Below, piece after piece: positions 54,908 to 64,000 of a DNA stretch of 64,000 bases. This DNA comes from Gluconobacter roseus NBRC 3990 (GTDB taxonomy: Bacteria; Pseudomonadota; Alphaproteobacteria; Acetobacterales; Acetobacteraceae): positions 496,001 to 560,000 of the forward strand of contig NZ_BJLY01000002.1 in assembly GCF_006538885.1 (NCBI RefSeq). Reading direction: 5' to 3'. A program made the translations under genes and the position numbers. Position 1 is the first letter of the stretch. Each line of letters starts with the position of its first letter. The notes beneath the pieces are model-generated. The model had not been told where the DNA came from and did not search any database. It saw only the letters and a list, made by a program, of their open reading frames with translations.

Positions 54908-56158
54908 ATGGAAACGCAGTTCTCTCTCCCCAAGAACAAGATCCGCATTCTTCTTCTGGAAGGCATTCACGAAAGTGCCGTGGCCCATTTCGCCGCACAG
55001 GGCTACACCGAGGTCACACGCGTCAAAGGCGCGCTCGAGGGTGATGCTCTCAAGGAAGCGCTTCAGGGCGTGCACATGGTCGGCATCCGCAGCCGCACAC
55101 AGCTGACCCGCGAAGTTCTCGAAGGCGCAGACCGCCTCATGGCCATCGGCTGCTTCTGCATCGGCACCAACCAGGTCGATCTGAACGCCGCACGCATGCT
55201 CGGAATACCTGTGTTCAACGCACCGTTCAGCAACACGCGCTCCGTAGCCGAACTGGTCATGGGCGAAGTGGTCATGCTGCTCCGTCGCATCCCGTCGCGC
55301 TCGGAAGCCTGCCACAAGGGCGGCTGGGACAAGTCCGCCACCAATGCCTGGGAAGTCCGCGGCAAAACGCTCGGCATCGTGGGTTACGGCTCCATCGGCT
55401 CGCAGCTTTCGGTCCTGGCCGAGGCTTTTGGCATGCGCGTCGTATATTTCGACGTGATGCCCCGCCTGCCGCATGGTAACGCCGTTGCCGTCTCCAGCCT
55501 GAACGAACTGCTGGCCCAGTCCGACATCGTCAGCCTGCATGTCCCGCAGACTCCGGAAACCGATCTGCTGATCGGCGAAGCGGAAATCCGGGCCATGAAG
55601 CCCAATTCCATTCTGCTCAACAACGCCCGCGGCAATGTCGTGGACCTTGACGCCCTCGCTGCTGCCCTGAAGGACGGCCATCTCATGGGTGCAGGTGTGG
55701 ACGTGTTCCCGGTCGAACCCAAGAAGGCTGGCGAAGAGTTCAAGACGCCGCTTCAGGGGCTCGAAAACGTCATCCTCACACCGCATATCGGCGGTTCCAC
55801 CATGGAAGCGCAGGAGCGTATTGGCGTCGAAGTTGCCCGCAAGCTGGTGGATTATTCCGACGTGGGGTCTACGATCGGGGCCGTCAACTTTCCCAGTGTC
55901 CAGCTCCCCGAGCGTCCCCGCGGCACACGCTTCATGCACGTCCATGCCAACCGCCCCGGCATCATGCGCCAGATTAATGACCTGTTCGCATCGCAGAACT
56001 GCAACGTGACCGCCCAGTATCTCCAGACAGATGGTGAAGTCGGTTACGTCGTGGTGGAAGCCGAGTCGGAAAGCTCTGACATGGATATGAAGCTTCTGGA
56101 CGGTCTCAAGGCTCTCGACGGCACCCTTCGTGCCCGCCTGCTGTACCAGCGTTCCTGA
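54908..56158 (+). CDS. serA: D-3-phosphoglycerate dehydrogenase
   Basis: 416 residues, the E. coli length. It oxidises 3-phosphoglycerate to phosphohydroxypyruvate, the first step of serine synthesis. The NAD-binding GIVGYGSIGSQ is near residue 160, catalytic Arg in NNARGNVVD, Glu in VFPVEP and His in LTPHIGGST. A C-terminal ACT domain (FMHVHANRPGIMRQINDLFA) can bind serine as feedback inhibitor. It stands behind a 142-base gap with a structured leader; serC and serB are not in the window. Confidence 0.96.
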   Translation: METQFSLPKNKIRILLLEGIHESAVAHFAAQGYTEVTRVKGALEGDALKEALQGVHMVGIRSRTQLTREVLEGADRLMAIGCFCIGTNQVDLNAARMLGIPVFNAPFSNTRSVAELVMGEVVMLLRRIPSRSEACHKGGWDKSATNAWEVRGKTLGIVGYGSIGSQLSVLAEAFGMRVVYFDVMPRLPHGNAVAVSSLNELLAQSDIVSLHVPQTPETDLLIGEAEIRAMKPNSILLNNARGNVVDLDALAAALKDGHLMGAGVDVFPVEPKKAGEEFKTPLQGLENVILTPHIGGSTMEAQERIGVEVARKLVDYSDVGSTIGAVNFPSVQLPERPRGTRFMHVHANRPGIMRQINDLFASQNCNVTAQYLQTDGEVGYVVVEAESESSDMDMKLLDGLKALDGTLRARLLYQRS

Positions 56159-56208
56159 CACCCTATCCGTTAACCAACTGGAAATAATTTCGGGCTAGGA
56201 TTTGTCTT

Positions 56209-57711
56209 ATGACGAGTCCCAGCCCGCACACACCTGCCCTCGCCCGCATCCAGAGCTTCGCCTTCTCCGGAATCGAAGCTGTTCCGGTCAAAGTCGAGGT
56301 GCAGGTCTCCAGCGGCCTCCCGGCGTTTCTTGTGGTGGGATTGGCGGATAAATCCGTCGGCGAAGCCCGCGAACGCGTCCGCGCTGCCCTCACAGCCATG
56401 GGGCTGGCGCTTCCGCCCAAACGCATCCTCGTCAATCTCGTGCCAGCCGATCTTCTCAAGGAAGGCGCGCATTTTGACCTTCCCATTGCGCTCGGCTTGC
56501 TCTGCGCCATGGGGATTCTGTCGTTTGAGGCCGTTTCGGCCTATGCCGCTGTCGGCGAACTCTCACTGGATGGACGCATCAATCCCGTCGCAGGCGTTCT
56601 GTCCGCTGCCATCGGTGCCGTCGAAGATAAGCTTGGACTGATCTGTCCGGCAGCACAGGCGATTGAAGCACGTTGGGGCAATGGCAGCACAGACGTTCTT
56701 GGCGCTCCCACACTTGCGGCTCTCGTCTCCCATTTTCAGGGACAACAGATCCTGTCCCCGACGCCGCTCCCGACCGAACATTTTATCGAATACGGCCCCG
56801 ATCTCGCGGACGTCAAAGGCATGGCAATCGGGCGACGGGCTCTAGAAATTGCCGCTGCCGGCGCTCACTCCATGCTCATGAGCGGTCCGCCAGGTGCCGG
56901 AAAATCCATGCTCGCCAGCCGCCTGCCCGGCATTCTGCCCAACCTGACACGGGAAGAAGCTCTCGAGACAAGCCGCATTCACAGCGTTTCAGGCATTCTG
57001 CAAAACGGAAGACTGGTTGTCCGACCGCCCTATCGTGCGCCACATCATAGCGCGAGCTTTCCTGCCATTGTGGGTGGCGGTGCAAAAGCCCGGCCCGGCG
57101 AAGTCAGCCTTGCCAATAACGGCGTGCTGTTCCTCGATGAGCTGCCTGAATTTTCGCGATCCTGTCTGGAATCCCTGCGCCAGCCGATTGAAACCGGCAG
57201 CATTTCCATCGCCCGTGCGGCCCACCACACGACCTATCCTGCACGTTTCCAGTTTATTGCAGCCATGAATCCCTGCCGTTGTGGCTACTTAGGTGATCTG
57301 GAACGGAGCTGTCGGAAGGCTCCCCGCTGCGGCGAGGATTACACGGCCAAGATTTCCGGCCCGATGCTCGATCGCATGGATCTGTGTGTGCAGATCGAGC
57401 CGTTATCTCCCATCGAAATCAGCCGTGCACCGAAAGGCGAGAGCAGCGCCGCAGTTCGGGCACGCGTGGAAATTGCCCGCCAACGCCAGATCGAGCGTCA
57501 GGGTGTTCCCAATTCGCAGGTTTCCCCCGATGCCTTTGAAATGGACGACGACGCCCGCTCTCTCGCCGAACAGGCCGCCGAAAGACTGCGCCTCTCCAAT
57601 CGCGGCATCACACGCCTGATCCGGGTCTCCCGTACTATCGCCGATCTGGAAGGCACCCAGAACATCCAGCGCCATCACGTCGCTGAAGCTCTGACTTTTC
57701 GCCGCCGCTAA
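56209..57711 (+). CDS. YifB-family Mg-chelatase-like AAA+ ATPase (ComM-like)
   Basis: 500 residues. The N-terminal lon-like fold (VQVSSGLPAFLVVGLADKSVGEARERVRAAL) precedes the AAA+ domain with Walker A GPPGAGKSMLA (near residue 225), Walker B LFLDELPEF, and the Cys-containing NPCRCGYLGD; the C-terminal domain (RGITRLIRVSRTIADLEG) closes it. ComM, a member, is a hexameric helicase that promotes branch migration during natural transformation. comF also occurs in this window, at 31 kb. Confidence 0.92.
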   Translation: MTSPSPHTPALARIQSFAFSGIEAVPVKVEVQVSSGLPAFLVVGLADKSVGEARERVRAALTAMGLALPPKRILVNLVPADLLKEGAHFDLPIALGLLCAMGILSFEAVSAYAAVGELSLDGRINPVAGVLSAAIGAVEDKLGLICPAAQAIEARWGNGSTDVLGAPTLAALVSHFQGQQILSPTPLPTEHFIEYGPDLADVKGMAIGRRALEIAAAGAHSMLMSGPPGAGKSMLASRLPGILPNLTREEALETSRIHSVSGILQNGRLVVRPPYRAPHHSASFPAIVGGGAKARPGEVSLANNGVLFLDELPEFSRSCLESLRQPIETGSISIARAAHHTTYPARFQFIAAMNPCRCGYLGDLERSCRKAPRCGEDYTAKISGPMLDRMDLCVQIEPLSPIEISRAPKGESSAAVRARVEIARQRQIERQGVPNSQVSPDAFEMDDDARSLAEQAAERLRLSNRGITRLIRVSRTIADLEGTQNIQRHHVAEALTFRRR

Positions 57712-57715
57712 AGCT

Positions 57716-58927
57716 TCAGAACTGGAGGCTGTCCAGCCCACGAGCCAGATCCGTCTTCAGATCCTCAACGTCTTCCAGTCCGATATGAAGGCGGAACGTC
57801 GCGGATGTCGGGCCACCTTCACCCGTTACGCGCCGGATATGCCCCGTGGTCGGCAGGACCAGACTTTCGTAGCCGCCCCAGGATGCGCCAATCCCGAACA
57901 TCCCAAGCCCGTCGATCATACGCTCGGCGGCCTCAGCGGAGATTTCCGGCTGAAGCTCCACCCCGAACAGGCCGCACGCTCCGGTAAAGTCGCGCTTCCA
58001 GAACTCATGTCCCGGACAGTCTTCCAGCGCCGGATGCAGGACCCGCGCCACTTCAGGCCGCGTCTTGAGCCACTGGGCGATTTCCAGCGCGGAACGGGAC
58101 TGATGCGCCAGCCGCACACCCATCGTCCGCAGTCCCCGCAGAGTCAGCCAGCAGTCATCCGGCCCGGCGCATAGTCCAAGCTGGATTGCGGCATCCCGCA
58201 GCGTTTTCCAGTGCGCCTCATTATTGACCGTGACCGATCCCATGATGACGTCCGAATGCCCGGCGGGATATTTCGACAGCGCCTGGATCGACACGTCTGC
58301 ACCATGGGTGAAGGGCTGAAACACACCGATCCCCCAGGTGTTGTCCAGCATCAGGAGCGCTCCGGCCTCATGAGCGATTCCGGCCAGCATCGAGACGTCC
58401 TGCACCTCAAAGGTGTGGCTGCCCGGACTTTCCGCAAACAGCACCTTCGTCTCCGGTCGCATAAGCGCCAGAACTTCGTCTCGGGATGCCATGGGCGGAT
58501 AATAGGTCGTCGTCACGCCCATGCGCTGGAGCATGGTCCCCGCGAACCGCCGCGTCGGTCCGTAAACCGAATCGGGCAGCAGCAGATGATCTCCACAGCC
58601 CAGAAACGCCAGAAGCGGCAATGCGCAGGCGGCGAGCCCTGAGCCGACGACCTGTGTATGGGTCCCCCCCTCGATCCGACTGAGCATTTCCTCCAGCTGG
58701 TGCTGGATCGGTGAGCCCATCGCTCCGTAGACGAGCTTGTGCGCATGACTGCGACCATCCGTTCGGTTCATGGCCTCCAGCGACGGAAAAAGCACGGTCG
58801 AGCCACGGCTTGCCGGGGCATTCACGAATGTTCCCGACTCCGGCAGGTCATGTGGCCGTCCCTCTCGCACCAGCATGGAACCCATCCGGCTCCACCCCTC
58901 ACTGACCTGCTTTTCCAGATCGCTCAT
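57716..58927 (-). CDS. metC: Cystathionine beta-lyase
   Basis: 403 residues. PLP-dependent Cys/Met metabolism enzyme; the PLP lysine is in SIQALSKYPAGHSDVIMGS and the Tyr-Gly start motif is RSHAHKLVYGAMGSPIQHQLE. It cleaves cystathionine to homocysteine, pyruvate and ammonia; a closely related gamma-lyase activity cannot be excluded. The ATG overlaps the sseA stop (ATGA), so both sulfur genes are one unit. It is convergent with yifB. Confidence 0.9.
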   Translation of the reverse strand: MSDLEKQVSEGWSRMGSMLVREGRPHDLPESGTFVNAPASRGSTVLFPSLEAMNRTDGRSHAHKLVYGAMGSPIQHQLEEMLSRIEGGTHTQVVGSGLAACALPLLAFLGCGDHLLLPDSVYGPTRRFAGTMLQRMGVTTTYYPPMASRDEVLALMRPETKVLFAESPGSHTFEVQDVSMLAGIAHEAGALLMLDNTWGIGVFQPFTHGADVSIQALSKYPAGHSDVIMGSVTVNNEAHWKTLRDAAIQLGLCAGPDDCWLTLRGLRTMGVRLAHQSRSALEIAQWLKTRPEVARVLHPALEDCPGHEFWKRDFTGACGLFGVELQPEISAEAAERMIDGLGMFGIGASWGGYESLVLPTTGHIRRVTGEGGPTSATFRLHIGLEDVEDLKTDLARGLDSLQF

Positions 58928-59766
58928 GCTTCCGCTTCTCCCGTTACAACTGGTGCGTCGGGGTCACTGCCCCATTCCGCCCATGATCCATCATACAAGG
59001 CCGCATCGCCATATCCCGTGATTGCTACCGCCGCCACGATTGTCGCGGCTGTCAGCCCGGAGCCGCAGGTTGCGATCACCGATCGCCCCGCCGCAGCACC
59101 CAGAATTTGCTTCAGTTCTGGTGCAGGCAGAAAACAGCCGCTTTCATCCACAAGACGCGTCCAGTCCATACTCTGCGCGCCAGGCATGTGGCCGCTCCGC
59201 ACACCCGGACGAGGTTCAGGGACTGTCGCGGCAAACCGGCCCGCGCTTCTGGCATCAAGGACAAGGCTGTCCTCACGCCCCAGCGCAAGCCGAACATCGC
59301 TGGCACCTGCCAGAAGCCCGTAGCGGGGACGAGGACGGAACACTGCCGGTTCAGTTCCAGCAGGAGCATTGTTTTCAACCGGGCCACCCGCTTTCACCCA
59401 GGCCTCAAGCCCACCGTCCAGAATCCGTGCATTCCGGTGCCCGAACAGTCGCGCGAGCCACCAGCCTCGGCACGCGCCCACACTTCCACGCCCATCATAA
59501 AACACGACCGGCGTATTCTCACTCACACCCAGCGCGCCCATCAGCCTCGCAAACCGCGCAGCACCCGGCACTGTATGTGGAAGCGGGCTATCCGGGTCTG
59601 CAAACACATCGATATCGAATCGCTGTGCGTCAGGCAGATGGCGTTCAGTGAACGCAACATCGGGGTCGCCCTTCTGCCCGGGCAAAAGCACGCTGGCATC
59701 AAGGGGAATGAACCGGCCGACCTCGGAGATCAGGGTCGCGGCATCAACAAGTGGCGAGATCGTCAT
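58924..59766 (-). CDS. sseA: 3-mercaptopyruvate sulfurtransferase (double rhodanese)
   Basis: 280 residues from ATG 59766; longer starts exist but add unrelated residues. Two rhodanese domains: the N-terminal inactive one (YDGRGSVGACRGWWLARLFGH) and the C-terminal catalytic one with Cys in VIATCGSGLTAATI. The CGSGLT loop suits 3-mercaptopyruvate rather than thiosulfate. It transfers sulfur to thiols or cyanide. It is coupled to metC. Confidence 0.9.
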   Translation of the reverse strand: MTISPLVDAATLISEVGRFIPLDASVLLPGQKGDPDVAFTERHLPDAQRFDIDVFADPDSPLPHTVPGAARFARLMGALGVSENTPVVFYDGRGSVGACRGWWLARLFGHRNARILDGGLEAWVKAGGPVENNAPAGTEPAVFRPRPRYGLLAGASDVRLALGREDSLVLDARSAGRFAATVPEPRPGVRSGHMPGAQSMDWTRLVDESGCFLPAPELKQILGAAAGRSVIATCGSGLTAATIVAAVAITGYGDAALYDGSWAEWGSDPDAPVVTGEAEA

Positions 59767-59895
59767 ATCCTTACCATAGGTCGAGGGATGCGCCGGACGC
59801 CAGAGCGTGCCAAAGTAGCACTCCATGAACACGCAGCGCACAGAGTCATGCGAGCCGGGGCACGTCTCTGGCCCCCGTCAGGACCATGCTCCCGC

Positions 59896-60975
59896 ATGAC
59901 GACCGAGCGGATCCTTCTCGGCCTGATTCTGGCCGGAATCGCCTATGGCTGCGGCATCATCCTCTGGCCGTTCCTTTCGGCTATTCTGTGGGCCGCGATC
60001 CTAGCCTTCACGACCTGGCCAATCTACCGCCGTATGCGCCGCCATGTCCGTCCTGTACTGGCGGCCCTCGCCATGATGGCGTTGAGCGCGCTGTTCATCG
60101 TTGTCCCGCTGGCTGTCCTGACTAGCGCGGGGATCAGCGATATTCCCGGCACGATCTCGGAAATCGACACCCTGATCGTGCATGTCACCAGCGCGAACCC
60201 GCCTCCCGCCTGGCTGAACCGTATCCCGATGGCCGGTCCCCATCTCGTAAATGCCTGGCATCATTTCAGCCATGATGTCGGCGCTTTCGCGACCGAGGTG
60301 CTGCGCCCCTATGCGGGACAGATTGCCCATCTGACGCTAACGGTCCTGCTCCGCCTCGCTGGAGGCCTTGCCGAGCTGATCATGGCGCTGTTTGTGGCTT
60401 TCTTCCTGTGGCTCAACGGCGACACACTGGGGAACACCATCACGGCCCTGATCGACCGTATCGCCGGGCCGCGCACAACACCCCGTCTTATCAACATCAT
60501 CGGCCGTACCGTCCGTGGCACGGTTTATGGCATCCTCGGGACGGCCCTGATCCAGGGCGTTCTGACCGGCATCGGCCTTATGCTGGCGGGCGTTCCGTCT
60601 CCCGTTCTGCTGGCGGGCATTACCGCTTTCGTGGCCGTGTTTCCGATCGGCGCCCCGCTGGTCTGGGTTCCAGCCGCCATCTGGCTGGGCATGACCCACC
60701 ATTTCGGACACGGGCTGTTCCTGGCCATCTACGGCATCCTCATCATCTCGGGCGCCGATCACGTCATCCGCCCGGCCTTCATCGCCCGCGGTGCCCAGCT
60801 TCCTTACCTGCTGACCGTCCTTGGTGTGCTTGGCGGCATCGTGACCTTTGGTGGCGTGGGGATCTTCCTCGGCCCCGTCCTGCTGGCTGTCGGCTATACC
60901 CTGACCAGCGAATTTGCCGCCGGCCCCCATCACCGCGAACGCAATCCCCTTTACCTGCCGGAGCCTCCGAAATGA
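59896..60975 (+). CDS. AI-2E family (YdiK/PerM-like) transporter
   Basis: 359 residues from ATG 59896, with about eight membrane helices. Typical are the N-terminal paired helices (ILAGIAYGCGIILWPFLSAILWAA), the central GTVYGILGTALIQGVLTGIGLMLAG, and the C-terminal GGIVTFGGVGIFLGPVLLAVGY. The family includes autoinducer-2 exporters and Na+/H+ antiporters, so the substrate is open. Its TGA overlaps the ATG of the next gene (ATGA). Confidence 0.87.
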   Translation: MTTERILLGLILAGIAYGCGIILWPFLSAILWAAILAFTTWPIYRRMRRHVRPVLAALAMMALSALFIVVPLAVLTSAGISDIPGTISEIDTLIVHVTSANPPPAWLNRIPMAGPHLVNAWHHFSHDVGAFATEVLRPYAGQIAHLTLTVLLRLAGGLAELIMALFVAFFLWLNGDTLGNTITALIDRIAGPRTTPRLINIIGRTVRGTVYGILGTALIQGVLTGIGLMLAGVPSPVLLAGITAFVAVFPIGAPLVWVPAAIWLGMTHHFGHGLFLAIYGILIISGADHVIRPAFIARGAQLPYLLTVLGVLGGIVTFGGVGIFLGPVLLAVGYTLTSEFAAGPHHRERNPLYLPEPPK

Positions 60976-61598
60976 CGACGTCCCTTCTGTCCGGAGCCTC
61001 TTTCAAGATCCTGAGCTGGAATCTCTACCGCTGGGAAGGCGCCTCGCTGGAAGACGTCCTGACGGTCATCCGCGCGGAAGATCCCGATATCGTCGTCATG
61101 CAGGAAGCGCAGACAGCGGTGGACGAACTTCCCGAGATTCTCGGCGGCTATTACGACCGCATTCCGCTTCCCGGCCGTCCACATGGAACAGCCTGCTGGA
61201 GCCGCCTTCCGTTTACACGTCCGCCCTCATTTTGCCGCCTGCCGCGCGGCCTGCTGGTCAAGCGTACGGCCCAGCTGATTGATTTCGGCAGCTTCTCGCT
61301 CGCCAACGTCCATCTGTCGCATGGCCAGATCCTCAACCGGCGCCAGCTTCGCAGCATCAGCGCCAATATGCGCCACCGCGCCGTCATCATGGGTGACTTC
61401 AATCTTGTCGGCCCTGTTCTGCTCCCAGGCTTTCTGGATGTCGGACCCAAGGAAAAGACCCACCGGATGCTGAACCATGTCCCCCTGAGACTGGACCGCT
61501 GCCTCGTGCGTGGCCTGTCCCGTCTGGAGGCCCGTGCTCTGCCGCGCTTCGGCTCCGATCACCGTCCGATCTCCGTCACCCTCAGACTGGGCGCGTAA
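60972..61598 (+). CDS. Endonuclease/exonuclease/phosphatase-fold protein
   Basis: 208 residues from ATG 60972, coupled to the permease. The EEP fold shows as ILSWNLYRWEG, the metal Glu in VVMQEAQTAV, LANVHLSHGQILNRRQLRS, the catalytic VIMGDFNLVG and the final FGSDHRPISVTLRL. It could cleave phosphodiesters in nucleic acids or lipids. The next gene but one is cardiolipin synthase, so lipid head-group turnover is possible. Confidence 0.88.
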   Translation: MTTSLLSGASFKILSWNLYRWEGASLEDVLTVIRAEDPDIVVMQEAQTAVDELPEILGGYYDRIPLPGRPHGTACWSRLPFTRPPSFCRLPRGLLVKRTAQLIDFGSFSLANVHLSHGQILNRRQLRSISANMRHRAVIMGDFNLVGPVLLPGFLDVGPKEKTHRMLNHVPLRLDRCLVRGLSRLEARALPRFGSDHRPISVTLRLGA

Positions 61599-61603
61599 CA
61601 GCC

Positions 61604-63016
61604 TTACAGATACGGCAGCAGGAGCCTGATTGCGGAATTCCTCATCCGGATCGGGAACGGCATGCTGTCCAGATCATGGTGCGTCAGCCGGTTGCGCCGA
61701 TGGGTTTCCATGAACGTGGACAGGTCTTTGGCCACGCCACGGTCATAGATTTCCAGATTGATTTCGAAGTTCAGCCGCAGGGAGCGCATGTCGATATTTG
61801 CACTTCCCACGAAGCTCCATTCATCATCCACAACCATCAGCTTGGAATGATTGAACGGCGGATCGGCCATCCATACCCGGCACCCCGCATCCAGAAACGG
61901 CCGCAGATTGGCATCCCGCGCATGATCGATCAGCGCATGGTTGCTGCTCTTGGGCACGACAATATCAATCGTCACCCCCCGCAATGCCGCAAGAATAAGT
62001 TCTGTTGAGAAACGGTCATCCGGCAGGAAGTACGGCGTCATGACCCAGATATGCGAGCGGGCCAGCGAAAAGGCCTGCAGCATCCCGTATTCGATCTTTT
62101 CCAGATCCGTATCCGGGCCTGACGTCACGATCCGCATCGGTACGCCACCAACGGGGGAAGGTTCGGGCAGATAACGCTCGCCTTCGAGTTCCTCTCCCGT
62201 CGTGAATGACCAGTCCCAGGCAAAAGACACGGCGAGCTGATGCACGATCGGCCCCTGAAGACGGAAATGCGTATCCGCGACCGGCAGCTTCGTCCGCAGC
62301 CGGAGCATGTTCTCCTCGCCGATGTTCAAGCCGCCCATGAAACCGACTGTCCCATCGACCACCAGGATCTTGCGATGATTGCGCAAATTGATGAACGGCA
62401 TGCGCCAGGGCCAGACCGAGTGCATGAACCGCGCGCAGGCTACGCCCTCGCGCCGCAGCCGGCGCTCGATCCCACAGCGGAAATACCCGCTCCCGATTCC
62501 GTCCACCAGAACCCGTACTGCGACCCCGCGCCGCTTTGCTGCCACCAGAGCCTCGGCAAAACGCTGGCCGACCTCATCGTCCCTGAAAATATAGGAACAC
62601 AGGATGATCGATTTTTTGGCCTGCCCGATCGCCTCCAGCATTACCGGATAGGCATTGTCCCCGTCATGCAGGCAGGTGACCGAATTGCCCCGCATCAGCG
62701 GCCGTTCCGTCAGCCGTCCCAGCATTTTCGACAGCGGTGCCAGATTGCCTTCCACCGTCTGCCGGTACTGGGCCAGCGGATCGCGTCCCTCCCATAGATG
62801 CTGGTTGACCATCTTCTGGGCCCGGCGCCGGACACGATTGATGCCGAACATCAGATACAGCACCGTCCCCAGCAGTGGTGCGATCCAGCAGATGCCGATC
62901 CATCCTGTGCAGGATGCCGTGTCACGTTTGTGAATGAGAGCATGGACCGTCACGGAAACAGGAAGGATCCAGCGCAAAATCTGCGTGAGGATATGGAAAA
63001 CGGTCCAGTGCGTCAT
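61604..63016 (-). CDS. cls: Cardiolipin synthase (phospholipase D type)
   Basis: 470 residues from ATG 63016 (GGGAG four bases upstream); GTG 63037 is unlikely. Two N-terminal membrane helices (FHILTQILRWILPVSVTVHALI; TGWIGICWIAPLLGTVLYLMFG) precede two phospholipase D motifs, NHRKILVVDGTVGFMGGLN and FNHSKLMVVDDEWSFVGSANID. It joins two phosphatidylglycerols to cardiolipin in the inner membrane. It is convergent with the EEP gene, with a 5-base gap. Confidence 0.95.
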   Translation of the reverse strand: MTHWTVFHILTQILRWILPVSVTVHALIHKRDTASCTGWIGICWIAPLLGTVLYLMFGINRVRRRAQKMVNQHLWEGRDPLAQYRQTVEGNLAPLSKMLGRLTERPLMRGNSVTCLHDGDNAYPVMLEAIGQAKKSIILCSYIFRDDEVGQRFAEALVAAKRRGVAVRVLVDGIGSGYFRCGIERRLRREGVACARFMHSVWPWRMPFINLRNHRKILVVDGTVGFMGGLNIGEENMLRLRTKLPVADTHFRLQGPIVHQLAVSFAWDWSFTTGEELEGERYLPEPSPVGGVPMRIVTSGPDTDLEKIEYGMLQAFSLARSHIWVMTPYFLPDDRFSTELILAALRGVTIDIVVPKSSNHALIDHARDANLRPFLDAGCRVWMADPPFNHSKLMVVDDEWSFVGSANIDMRSLRLNFEINLEIYDRGVAKDLSTFMETHRRNRLTHHDLDSMPFPIRMRNSAIRLLLPYL

Positions 63017-63171
63017 AAATCTCCCTGTAGCGAACACCCCGGGCCTGAAAACAGCACACAGGCCTCCGGACGTTCACGCTTCATCCTTTCGCAAAGATGA
63101 AGGATGCGCCACCCCCCGTCATTGCGATAAGATCATCGACCGGTCCGGTTTTTTAAAAAGGAGAGCGTTCC

Positions 63172-63894
63172 ATGCAGCATCGCCCACAGCTCTTCTACAC
63201 GACGGCCCCGGCCCCATGCCCCTATCTGCCGGACCGCACCGAACGCAAGGTCCTGACCGAGCTTACCGGTCCTGAAGCGGTCGCCCTTCACAATCGTCTT
63301 TCCCAGGCCGGCTTCCGCCGCAGTCATACCATAGCCTACGCACCGGTCTGTGTCGGCTGCCGTGCCTGCACGCCCATGCGCATCCCGGCCACGACCTTTG
63401 CGCCGACCCGGACTCAGAGAAAGATACGTAATCGCCATGCGGACCTTGTCGTCAGCATGGTGCCACCCGTTCCAACGGACGAGCAGTTCCGACTGTTCGA
63501 AATGTATCAGGCCGTCCGCCATGCCGATGGCGACATGGCCCATATGTGCTGGCGCGACTATGTGGATCTGATTGCCAATACCCCGGTTGAGACCTTCCTG
63601 GCCGAGTTCCGGCGCCCAGACGGGACGCTCGTCTGCGTCAGTCTGGTGGACCGCCTTTCAGATGGTCTGTCTGCCGTTTACACGTTCTATGACGTCAACG
63701 ACCTGACGGCCTCATGGGGTACGTTTTCGATCCTGTGGCTGATCGAGGAAACCGCCCGGATGGGGCTGGATCATCTGTATCTGGGCTATTACGTCCCCGG
63801 CAGCCCCAAGATGGCTTACAAAGCCGCCTTTGGACCCGCCGAGATTTTCCGCGATGGTCACTGGGGCCTGCTGCCAAGCCTTCTCCCTGCCTGA
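63172..63894 (+). CDS. bpt: Aspartate/glutamate leucyltransferase (arginyltransferase family)
   Basis: 240 residues from ATG 63172, with a strong AAGGAGAG upstream. It attaches Leu (or Arg) from aminoacyl-tRNA to N-terminal Asp/Glu, marking proteins for the N-degron pathway via ClpS/ClpAP. The four-Cys N-terminus has CVGCRACTPMRI, and the GNAT-like core shows LGYYVPGSPKMAYKAAFGPAEI. The conserved Tyr-rich region YTFYDVND is present. Confidence 0.93.
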   Translation: MQHRPQLFYTTAPAPCPYLPDRTERKVLTELTGPEAVALHNRLSQAGFRRSHTIAYAPVCVGCRACTPMRIPATTFAPTRTQRKIRNRHADLVVSMVPPVPTDEQFRLFEMYQAVRHADGDMAHMCWRDYVDLIANTPVETFLAEFRRPDGTLVCVSLVDRLSDGLSAVYTFYDVNDLTASWGTFSILWLIEETARMGLDHLYLGYYVPGSPKMAYKAAFGPAEIFRDGHWGLLPSLLPA

Positions 63895-63916
63895 ACGCGG
63901 CAGGGAGAGCTCGGTC

Positions 63917-64000
63917 TCAGCTTTTACGCAACATCCATTGCGGCGCAGCACGTCCCATGGCTCCACGCCGCGCCTCCAGCGGTGCCAGGTCCGCAGCCTG
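63917..64000 (-). CDS. C-terminal end of a gene entering from the right edge, identity unclear
   Basis: An open frame on the minus strand from the window edge to TGA 63917-63919, 27 codons, ending LEARRGAMGRAAPQWMLRKS. It is convergent with bpt. Too little is visible for a family assignment. In several alphaproteobacteria the gene after bpt is parC, but the ending does not let me say so. Confidence 0.35.
   Translation of the reverse strand, partial: QAADLAPLEARRGAMGRAAPQWMLRKS

Noticed and set aside
59107-59895. Plus-strand extension of the AI-2E permease gene to 59107
   Set aside because: It is antisense to sseA; the permease pattern starts at ATG 59896.
1-64000. CRISPR arrays, insertion sequences, prophage genes, rRNA
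   Set aside because: I looked for regularly spaced repeats, transposase or integrase motifs, and rRNA signatures and saw none.

Overview
The window is GC-rich, almost fully coding chromosomal DNA from an alphaproteobacterium. Gene order and protein sequences point to an acetic acid bacterium (Acetobacteraceae), most likely Gluconobacter or a close relative; the genus is my inference from recollection of such proteins, not from a search. Typical alphaproteobacterial gene strings are lysC / FMN oxidoreductase / rodZ / ispG / hisS / prfA, lytic transglycosylase / rlpA / PBP5 / tmk / holB / metG / tatD / MBL hydrolase, and bolA / J-domain / cobS / cobT. I see no prophage, insertion sequence, CRISPR array or rRNA.

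Layout. 1-2.9 kb: start of a peptide (POT) transporter, a 595-base intergenic region with four copies of a 13-bp palindrome and a 7-bp tandem repeat, a porin broken by a one-base frameshift, and a small secreted protein. 2.9-10.7 kb (minus): a tightly overlapping operon for cell-wall remodelling, thymidylate and polymerase III synthesis and methionyl-tRNA synthetase. 10.9-16.8 kb: a DedA-like protein paired with an ATP-grasp enzyme, an MCE/MlaD protein, undecaprenyl-diphosphatase, an amino-acid permease and an MscS channel. 16.9-18.0 kb: a CAU-anticodon tRNA with a clear promoter, and a family 2 glycosyltransferase. 18.0-27.3 kb (minus): DUF4167, prmC, prfA, hisS, ispG, rodZ, an FMN oxidoreductase and lysC, interrupted by one opposite-strand secreted protein between prfA and prmC.

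27.5-32.4 kb: ubiG, a Tat-exported lactonase, DUF2147, glutaredoxin, ComF, DUF3553 and galU. 32.6-38.0 kb: tRNA-Leu(GAG), lipB, a LolA-like lipoprotein, bolA, a J-domain gene with an internal TGA, and the cobaltochelatase subunits cobS and cobT. 38-47 kb: a PLP decarboxylase, an orphan DUF1217 protein, a secreted protein, and divergent mfd and recG. 47-51 kb: a degenerate GGDEF-EAL protein, an LpxR-type lipid A deacylase and a double cold-shock-domain protein. 51-64 kb: smpB, dapA, pheA and kdsB; hisN; serA behind a structured leader; yifB; metC and sseA; an AI-2E family permease with a phosphatase-fold protein; cardiolipin synthase; bpt; and the tail of one more gene.

Most content is housekeeping: translation, cell wall and envelope lipids, and amino-acid synthesis (Lys, Phe, Ser, His, Met/Cys). 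The points most worth a second look are the palindrome array and heptamer repeat at 0.24-0.47 kb, the two broken genes (porin, J-domain), the reversed gene inside prfA-prmC, the DedA/ATP-grasp pair, the probably catalytically dead c-di-GMP protein, and the structured serA leader. I did not find a clear-cut new multi-gene system.
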